Assembly: GCA_016793585.1 (NCBI GenBank)
Contig: JAEUJR010001092.1
Coordinates: forward strand, 1 to 9,311
Length of the DNA stretch: 9,311 bases
From: Archangium sp.
GTDB taxonomy: Bacteria > Myxococcota > Myxococcia > Myxococcales > Myxococcaceae
Direction of reading: 5' to 3'
Positions 1 through 6,294 of the stretch are shown piece by piece (positions within the stretch are counted from its first letter, which is position 1; every line of letters begins with the position of its first letter). The notes below the pieces were generated by a model, which searched no databases, was not told the DNA's origin, and was given only the letters and a program-made list of their open reading frames with translations. The position numbers and the translations under genes were made by a program.

Positions 1-88
1 GCCGCTCCGAGAGTTGGCGGCACGGGCTCTTGCACCCGCCCAGCATGACGGAGGCTGCGATGACGATGACGGCGAACAGCGGCTTCAT
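1..88 (-). CDS. Small cysteine-containing lipoprotein, 5' part only (3' end outside window)
   Basis: Reading the minus strand from an ATG at 88-86 gives 29 residues before the window edge. It opens with Met-Lys, has a hydrophobic stretch (LFAVIVIAASVML, residues 4-16) and a lipobox LGGC at residues 16-19. Cys19 would be the lipidated residue after signal peptidase II cleavage. The mature protein starts CKSPCRQLSER, so a second cysteine follows four residues later, suggesting a disulfide-bonded small outer-membrane or periplasmic protein. No function is known to me; short CxSPCRQLSE-type lipoproteins are, from memory, seen in myxobacteria. An AGGG lies about 11 bases before the ATG as a weak ribosome binding site. 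It follows the ureohydrolase gene on the same strand after a 93-base gap, so it may have its own promoter; none is recognisable there. The C-terminal part cannot be judged. Confidence 0.72.
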   Translation of the reverse strand, partial: MKPLFAVIVIAASVMLGGCKSPCRQLSER

Positions 89-181
89 GGCGGCGCGCAC
101 CCTGCCACAGGTCTTCGTGGGAACCGAGTGTTCCTGTGACGCAGAAGCGTGCGTTCGATTGCTGGGTTGATTCCGCGCTGG

Positions 182-1279
182 TCACCCGAGGGCGGCGGCG
201 AGCGTCTCGCGCAGATAGCGGGCGGCGAGCCCCACCGTTCGACGAGCGCTGTCGGGCTTCCGCGTGAGTGATGGAGCGACCTCCATCACGTCGCCACCGA
301 GCAACCCGACCTCGGCGCCGAGCCGCTTGATGAGGGCGCTCAGCCAGTCGGGCTCGAGGCCATCGGGCTCCGGCGTTCCCGTCGCGTCGGCCCAGGCGGA
401 GTCGGTGCCGTCGATGTCGTTCGAGAACAACACGCCCTTCACCCCGCTCGCCTTCACGTGGGCGATGACTTCGTCGAGCGCGCGATCGGGGTTCTCGCGA
501 ATGTGCTTCGCCCAGAACTGGCGCACGCCCGTCGTCGATTCCCAGTGCTCCTGCGTGCGGGCCGTGGCGCGAATGCCGACCTGCGTGAGGCGACCGTGTC
601 GGCCGAGCACCTCGTTGGCGTGCCAGCTCCAGGTGGCGAAGCAGTACTTCACGCCGAGCCGCTCCTGCAGCAGGTCGGTGTGCGCGTCGGACTGAACGAT
701 GCCCCACGGCGCACCCGCGCGCGATTGGTTCAATGGTTGAACCACTGGCCAGGCGGTGGAGTGATCGCCGCCGATGGTGAACGGCTTCAGGGCCGGGTTG
801 AGCTGGAACAGCAGCGTCCACGCGCGCTCGGCGATCGAGAGGCACGAGACGGGGAGCGGCTGGGCGACGAAGGGATAGAGCGCGGCGCGGGTTCGCGAGA
901 GCTGCTCGGGCGACAACATCGAGTCGTGGAGCAACTGCGGAACCACGAACACGTCGCCCACGTCGACCACCCCCATCGCGTCGAGCTTCGCGGGCCAGTC
1001 GGGGTCGTCTTCGAGCAGCCGTGACCGAATCGCCTGCGGCCCCAGGTTCGCCCCACGCTGAAAGCCCGCGCCGACATCTGAGGGAATGCCGAGCACGACG
1101 CCGCGCGCCGAGACCACGCGCTCGAGGTTCTGGCGAAACGCCCGCTGCACTTCGTCGTCCGACGACACCCGGTACAACGAGCGTTGCAGCGCCTGCTGCT
1201 CGGCCTTGCCCGTCGAGACGAGGTACAGGCCCGCGCCGGCCGGCTTGAGAAGGGTGGCGAGCTCATCGAGTGGCGTCAT
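182..1279 (-). CDS. Arginase/agmatinase superfamily (ureohydrolase) protein
   Basis: A 365-residue member of the manganese-dependent ureohydrolase family, which hydrolyses guanidino or formimino groups (arginine, agmatine, guanidinobutyrate, formiminoglutamate). All three metal-binding motifs are visible: GGDHS at 170-174, DAHTD at 198-202 and NDIDGTD at 287-293 (Asp288, Asp290, Asp293), followed by TGTPEPDG at 300-307. The final GGDVMEVAP block at 328-336 also fits the fold. The loop after DAHTD lacks the usual HG(T/Q)P substrate motif: it reads KYCFATWSWHAN (211-222). The substrate is therefore uncertain and it should not be named arginase or agmatinase outright. The protein is somewhat longer than typical (about 300-330), with an N-terminal extension of about 55 residues. 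The ATG start at 1279 has only a weak GAGG upstream. It diverges from the gene starting at 1401. No polyamine or histidine-degradation genes are adjacent. Confidence 0.9.
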   Translation of the reverse strand: MTPLDELATLLKPAGAGLYLVSTGKAEQQALQRSLYRVSSDDEVQRAFRQNLERVVSARGVVLGIPSDVGAGFQRGANLGPQAIRSRLLEDDPDWPAKLDAMGVVDVGDVFVVPQLLHDSMLSPEQLSRTRAALYPFVAQPLPVSCLSIAERAWTLLFQLNPALKPFTIGGDHSTAWPVVQPLNQSRAGAPWGIVQSDAHTDLLQERLGVKYCFATWSWHANEVLGRHGRLTQVGIRATARTQEHWESTTGVRQFWAKHIRENPDRALDEVIAHVKASGVKGVLFSNDIDGTDSAWADATGTPEPDGLEPDWLSALIKRLGAEVGLLGGDVMEVAPSLTRKPDSARRTVGLAARYLRETLAAALG

Positions 1280-1320
1280 GGGTGCGTCGTGAGCCTCGCA
1301 TGGTCAGCGCCGCCCCGAGA

Positions 1321-1337
1321 GCCCTTCCGTGAAGGGC
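1321..1337. promoter_or_regulatory. Perfect inverted repeat in divergent intergenic region (candidate operator or hairpin)
   Basis: The 17-base element GCCCTTCCGTGAAGGGC has perfect 7-base arms (1321-1327 and 1331-1337) around a CGT spacer. It lies in the 121-base region between the divergent starts at 1279 (minus) and 1401 (plus), 42 bases from the first and 64 from the second. This is where an operator for either promoter would be expected; it could equally form an RNA hairpin in a 5' leader. I find no convincing -35/-10 pair in the region. Role inferred from position and symmetry only. Confidence 0.35.
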
Positions 1338-1400
1338 AGTCAGGCCGACGGTCATGAACTGACGTGCTCGTGCATCGCGCCGTCGCGCGCAGGCAGAGCC

Positions 1401-1784
1401 ATGACGATCACCTTGAAGCCGTACACGGATTCACGATTTCACCCCGGCCAACGATGGTCGTATCGGACGCGCCCGGCAGACGTTCGCTCCACCGCGCTGA
1501 TCGTCGCCGTCGACGAGTTCATCGGAGGCGTCGTGGTGAACGTCCTGTTGAGCGAGGTTGAGCGGGGACCGGGCCTCGAGCCGATCTCCGTTCTCGCGCC
1601 AGTGCGCCTCGCCGAGGTTCTCGCGAGCACACTCGCCCTGCTCGATGACGGCCACGACGTGGCGGCCCACACCGACAGCCTCGACGAGTGGCGGCGCCTG
1701 GTCGAGGCAGGCAAGGCTGGCGTGTTCACGACCGAGTTGAGCCGCGTCGCCGCGTTGATCGCTTCCCACGCGTCAGCGTCGTGA
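1401..1784 (+). CDS. Small uncharacterised protein (127 aa)
   Basis: The predicted protein is soluble and acidic, with no signal peptide, membrane segment or catalytic motif that I can recognise. The N-terminus reads FHPGQRWSYRTRPAD (residues 13-27), resembling small hypothetical proteins that begin with a 'GQ.W.Y.TRP..E' motif followed by a beta-rich core (here VRSTALIVAVDEFIGGVVVNV). The second half is mostly helical in character (LAEVLASTLALL, DEWRRLVEAG). The frame stays open upstream to an ATG at 1329, but I chose the ATG at 1401: the conserved-looking motif starts soon after it, a purine-rich AGGCAGAG precedes it, and the 24 extra residues are low-complexity and Cys/Ser/Arg-rich. Only 31 bases separate it from the LigD-like gene, so the two are probably co-transcribed, which hints at a shared context without establishing a DNA-repair role. 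Confidence 0.72.
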   Translation: MTITLKPYTDSRFHPGQRWSYRTRPADVRSTALIVAVDEFIGGVVVNVLLSEVERGPGLEPISVLAPVRLAEVLASTLALLDDGHDVAAHTDSLDEWRRLVEAGKAGVFTTELSRVAALIASHASAS

Positions 1785-1815
1785 CAAGCGACCACCGGCG
1801 AGTAGCGTCGCCTTC

Positions 1816-3321
1816 GTGGCGGTCCGCAAACGGGAGCGATTTGCGCAAGACACGAGCGGCGCGCTCACGGCGTGGAAGCTGGGTTCACGCGTTCGACTTC
1901 CATCGCTCCGTCACCGCATCGAGACCGACAGCCTCGATGGTCGCCAGCTCGAGGTCGCGTGGGACGGGCATCGCATCATCGCGGTGAAGGCCAACGGAGA
2001 AGCCCGCCTGTTCGCCGACGACCTGCGTGAGTGGACCTCGCAGTGTCAGAACATCGCGCTGACCCTGAAGGAACTGACGCCGCGCAACTTCGCGCTCGAG
2101 GGCACGTTGTGTGTGCTCGACGAACATGGCCGACCCGACTTCGAGGCGCTCAAGAAGCGCGTCACGCAGGGCGCTGGGCCGGCAGCGGTCCTGATGATCT
2201 CCGACGTGCTGTTCCTCGATGACGAAGACCTGGCTTCGCTCCCACGCACGGAGCGTCGAGAGAAGCTGCGCGCGACCGGCACACTCTCGACGCCGCTCAT
2301 CTGGTCCGACCCGCTGCAGGGAACGCTCGAGACGGTGCTCGATCAGGTGCGCGCGCTCGGCCTCCCAGGCGTCATCGCGTTCAAGGACACGGGCGTGGGA
2401 GACGCGATCGCCCTCTCGACCTCCACCACCCCGCTCCCGGTTCGCCGCTCGCTCTCGAACCCACCGAAGCTGACGAGCCCCGACAAAGTGCTCTTCCCCG
2501 TCGACCGCGTCACCAAGCGCGACGTGCTCGACTGGTATCAATCGGTCGCGCCGTTCTTCCTGCCGCACCTGCGCGATCGCCCCGTCGTCTCGCAGCGCTG
2601 GCCCGACGGCATCACCGAGTTCATGTGGTTTCAGCACCGCCCGCCGCCACGCGCGCCCGACTACCTCGAAGCGCTCACCATCGATGGCGATCGCCGGCTG
2701 CTCATTCAGAACCCAGACGCCCTGTTCTGGATGGTGAATCAGGCCGCGCTCACCTTTCACACCTGGGCGACCCGCATTCACTCGCTCATGAACCCCGATT
2801 GGGCCGTCATCGATCTCGACCCCGGCCCCGCGACGACGTGGCCGCAGGTCATCGAGGTCGCCACCGCGGTGCGAAGGCTGCTCGAGCTGCTCGAGGCGCC
2901 CAGCGTGGTGAAGACGAGCGGGCAGAAGGGCCTGCACGTGCTGGTGCCGCTCGCCCCGGAGCAGTCACTCGACGACGCGCACCGCTTCTCGTTCGGCGTC
3001 TGCTCGATGGTCGCGCAGCTGCTCCCGAACCTCGTCGTGCTCTCGCACGACGAGAAAGACCGCCGCGGCCGCCTCTTCCTCGATCACCTGCAGAACTTCC
3101 GCGGCAAGACGCTGGTCGCGCCCTACTCGCTGCGTGCGGTCGATGGAGCGCCCGTCTCGACACCGCTCCGTTGGGACGAGGTGACGCCGACGCTCGACCC
3201 GAAGTCGTTCACGCGCGCGGCGGTGCTCGACCGGCTCGCGAAGCACGGAGACCTCTTCGCGCCCGTGCTCACCAACGGCATCTCGCTGAAGGCCGCGCTC
3301 GCCCGCCTCGGCGGTGGTTGA
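1816..3321 (+). CDS. LigD-like protein: degenerate ligase domain fused to an intact-looking polymerase domain
   Basis: This 501-residue protein matches bacterial NHEJ LigD in architecture but is incomplete. Residues about 20-192 align with the ATP-dependent ligase adenylation domain, yet motif I reads EVAWDGHR (46-53) with Ala48 in place of the AMP-accepting Lys. Motif III is EGT (95-97) rather than DGE, and motif IV is PGVIAFK (184-190) rather than EG(V/I)xAKR. The OB-fold and motif V are absent, as is the phosphoesterase domain. Residues about 212-500 are the LigD polymerase/primase domain, with FHTW (314-317), metal-binding IDLDPG (Asp333, Asp335), KTSGQKGLH (366-374), FLDHLQN (Asp423) and APYSLR (435-440) all present. 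It should therefore retain template-dependent nucleotide addition but not sealing. The start is the GTG at 1816, with a weak ribosome site and no better upstream start. No Ku gene is in the window. It ends three bases before the converging acyltransferase gene. Confidence 0.9.
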   Translation: MAVRKRERFAQDTSGALTAWKLGSRVRLPSLRHRIETDSLDGRQLEVAWDGHRIIAVKANGEARLFADDLREWTSQCQNIALTLKELTPRNFALEGTLCVLDEHGRPDFEALKKRVTQGAGPAAVLMISDVLFLDDEDLASLPRTERREKLRATGTLSTPLIWSDPLQGTLETVLDQVRALGLPGVIAFKDTGVGDAIALSTSTTPLPVRRSLSNPPKLTSPDKVLFPVDRVTKRDVLDWYQSVAPFFLPHLRDRPVVSQRWPDGITEFMWFQHRPPPRAPDYLEALTIDGDRRLLIQNPDALFWMVNQAALTFHTWATRIHSLMNPDWAVIDLDPGPATTWPQVIEVATAVRRLLELLEAPSVVKTSGQKGLHVLVPLAPEQSLDDAHRFSFGVCSMVAQLLPNLVVLSHDEKDRRGRLFLDHLQNFRGKTLVAPYSLRAVDGAPVSTPLRWDEVTPTLDPKSFTRAAVLDRLAKHGDLFAPVLTNGISLKAALARLGGG

Positions 3322-3324
3322 ACT

Positions 3325-4046
3325 TCAGATGTTCGGCAGCATCGCGTTGCCCTCGTCGAGCAGCTTCGCGACCGCGTCGTGCGCTTCGAGCGTGAGCCGC
3401 TCGCGCGCCTCGATGCCAAGGCCCTTCGTCTCGATGGGCTTGCCGATGACGAGCGCCGCCGGCTTCGGCCGAATCGCGATCGTTCCCTTCGGCAGAATCG
3501 CGTAGGTGCCCGCGACCGCCGCCGGCACCAACGGCACCTGCGCCTCGAGCGCCATGATCGCCGCGCCCTTCTTGAAGGGCTTGAGCACGCCATCATCGCT
3601 CCGCGTACCCTCGGCGAAGAACACCACGCTCACGCGATCGCGCACCGCGACGCCTGCTTCCTTCAGCTTCTGCTTGTCGCCGTCACCGCCGGTGCGATCG
3701 ACGAAGACGTTGCCCGCGCGCTCGAGCGCGTAGCCGAACACCGGCACCCGCCGCAGCTGCTGCTTCGCCACGAAGCGCATGTGCCGGCGAATGTGACGGA
3801 ACAACACCAGCGCGTCGAAGTTCGACTGGTGGTTCACGCAGAGCACGAAGTTGCCCGCGGGCAGGTTCTCGAGCCCGCGGCACTCGGTGCGAACGCCCGA
3901 GACCTTCAGCGTCGTGTCGGCCCACAGCTGCAGCAACGGGTCGGGCGCGCGCTCGTCGAGGTACGTCAACGCGCTCACCGCCACCGACGCCGACCCCGTC
4001 AGGCCCACCACGCCAGCGCCAGAGACGAGCGTTCTCAGAATCTCTT

Positions 4047-4050
<4 letters not shown>
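3325..4050 (-). CDS. 1-acyl-sn-glycerol-3-phosphate acyltransferase (PlsC family)
   Basis: A 241-residue membrane-associated acyltransferase, likely transferring an acyl chain to the sn-2 position of lysophosphatidic acid in phospholipid synthesis. The family blocks appear in order: NHQSNFD (73-79) with the catalytic His74-x4-Asp79 pair, VFVDRT (115-120), FAEGTRS (145-151) binding the glycerol phosphate, and VPLVP (172-176). An N-terminal hydrophobic segment (about residues 6-30) probably anchors it in the inner membrane. Length is typical of short PlsC enzymes. The start is GTG at 4050-4048, and its first four bases overlap the TGA of epmA (4049-4047) as GTGA, so translation is probably coupled to epmA. 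Other members acylate ornithine lipids or other lysolipids, so the acceptor is inferred from family only. I do not assign plsC as symbol because bacteria of this type often carry several paralogues. Confidence 0.93.
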
Positions 4051-5039
<989 letters not shown>

Positions 5040-5044
5040 GGCGC

Positions 5045-5050
5045 CCTCCT
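5045..5050 (-). promoter_or_regulatory. Strong Shine-Dalgarno for epmA
   Basis: The minus strand reads AGGAGG, five bases before the ATG at 5039-5037. It is the best ribosome binding site in the window and sits in the 25-base gap after the HEAT-like gene. It fixes the epmA start and fits translation from a shared transcript with the upstream gene. Confidence 0.8.
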
Positions 5051-5064
5051 TCGCACGAAGCGGC

Positions 5065-6231
5065 TCACTTCACGAGCAGCGCCCGCAGCTCGTCTCGCGT
5101 CGTCGGCAGCCCGTGCGCGCGGAAGACGTCATTCTGATTTCCGAAGATCATGCCCTCGTGCCAGATGCCGTGCTCGACGCTGGCTTCGATGGCCTGCCGC
5201 TGGAGCACGGACAGTGAAGCCCCGGGCTTGTCGGGGAACGCGAGCTTCAGCAGCCGGTCGAGCACCCCGAGCTTCGTGAAGCCCTTCGCGCTGATGAGCA
5301 GCGACTCGAGCTGCTTGAACGCGAGCGCGCCGTCACTCGGCGGCGCCTTCTCGACGCACCACGCGACCAGGTTCGTCACCGAGCCGCTGAAGGCGCACTC
5401 GGTCTCCCCCAGGCCTTCTGGCAGCTGCACGAGCCTGCGCCGCGCGATCTCCGACGGGTCGGCCGCGCCGATGATCTCGGCGCAGGCCGCGTAGAGCCCA
5501 TCGAGGCCATCGTCGGCATCCATCAGCACGCGCGCGGGCTCGACGACCTCGACCCCAAGCCGGGCGAGCGCCACCAACGCCATTCCTCGCCGGCCGACGG
5601 CGCCGGAGTCTCTCGCGAGCGCCCAGAGGCCGGGCGAGCTCACCGCGCGCTGACCGGGAAACGACGAGACCAGCGCGAGAGCGTCTCCCACCAGGCCGTC
5701 GTCCTCGGCATCGAGCAGCAGCAGCATCGACGGCACACCGCGCTCGACGGCGAGAAAGCAGTCGCGCTCCCAGACGGCGCCGATGCGATCCTGCACCGCG
5801 CGCACGGCGGCAGGCAGGTCGTCGCCGAAGACGTCGCCCTCGAGCGCCTGCGCCGGCACGCCCACCGCCTCGAGCTCGGTCGCGATGGCCATCACCTCAC
5901 CGAGCGGGAAGTGCCCCGGGAAGACGCTCTGCGGGTACCCGAGCGCCAGGTGGTGCAGGTACGTGACGAGAAACCGCTTCGCCCGCACCGCGCGCGGCCC
6001 CGTCGTCAGCAGCTCGATGAAGAACGGCACCGTCTTCGACGTCACGCCCCAGCGAGTGCCCTGATGAAACACGTTGCCCCACAACGCGCTCGTCGCGCTC
6101 GAGAAGGCCTCGATGTCGGCATCGGCGTTCGCGATCGCCAGCAGCAGCTCGGGCACGTCGTCGGCAGGCCCGTACGCGTGGTGGTACCGCGACCAGTCGA
6201 TGCTCCTCAGGCGCTGTTCGAACGAGTCCAC
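5065..6231 (-). CDS. HEAT-like alpha-helical repeat protein of unknown function
   Basis: A 388-residue, mostly helical protein with no signal peptide, membrane segment or enzymatic motif. The N-terminus, IDWSRYHHAYGPADDVPELLLAI (residues 11-33), is the signature of a HEAT-repeat-like family common in actinobacteria and myxobacteria: 'DW....HAYG.A.DVP..L' followed by FHQGTRWGVTSKTVPFF (55-71). The middle consists of irregular helical pairs. The C-terminus ends with an HGLP..R.ELR.LL block (373-386). Such proteins are thought to be protein-binding scaffolds. The frame remains open far upstream (to 6759), but that part runs antisense to the divergent lipoprotein and is Arg/Glu-rich noise. I place the start at the GTG 6231-6229, just before the conserved region. 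A TTG eight codons further upstream is an alternative, and neither has a clear ribosome site. Twenty-five bases separate it from epmA, so it is probably the first gene of a three-gene unit. Confidence 0.8.
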   Translation of the reverse strand: MDSFEQRLRSIDWSRYHHAYGPADDVPELLLAIANADADIEAFSSATSALWGNVFHQGTRWGVTSKTVPFFIELLTTGPRAVRAKRFLVTYLHHLALGYPQSVFPGHFPLGEVMAIATELEAVGVPAQALEGDVFGDDLPAAVRAVQDRIGAVWERDCFLAVERGVPSMLLLLDAEDDGLVGDALALVSSFPGQRAVSSPGLWALARDSGAVGRRGMALVALARLGVEVVEPARVLMDADDGLDGLYAACAEIIGAADPSEIARRRLVQLPEGLGETECAFSGSVTNLVAWCVEKAPPSDGALAFKQLESLLISAKGFTKLGVLDRLLKLAFPDKPGASLSVLQRQAIEASVEHGIWHEGMIFGNQNDVFRAHGLPTTRDELRALLVK

Positions 6232-6294
6232 GGCGCGCAGCGTAGCCAAACGTTGTCGGGTCGCAGCGCTGTTGCTGAGGGTACAGTGCCCGCC

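Noticed and set aside
106..138. Nested short inverted repeats upstream of the small lipoprotein (CACAGG/CCTGTG and GGAAC/GTTCC)
   Set aside because: Arms are only 5-6 bases, the two alternatives overlap, and no T-run follows; chance is a sufficient explanation.
458..1024. 188-codon plus-strand frame over the ureohydrolase gene
   Set aside because: Antisense shadow; the minus strand carries intact metal-binding motifs.
1329..1400. ATG at 1329 as start of the small gene upstream of the LigD-like gene
   Set aside because: The 24 added residues look non-coding, and the start would fall inside the intergenic dyad. The ATG at 1401 has a purine-rich site and sits next to the conserved-looking N-terminus.
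1885..2937. 350-codon open frame antisense to the LigD-like gene
   Set aside because: Arg/Glu/His-rich translation with no motif; a shadow frame expected from high-GC coding bias of the well-supported plus-strand gene.
6279..6291. Imperfect dyad GGGTACAGTGCCC just before the lipoprotein ATG
   Set aside because: It has one mismatch and a one-base centre, so it cannot form a hairpin and is too short to claim as an operator.
5911..6294. In-frame upstream extension of the lipoprotein frame by 128 codons
   Set aside because: The extension runs antisense through the HEAT-like gene, is Arg-rich, and would bury a textbook lipoprotein signal peptide that starts at 6295.
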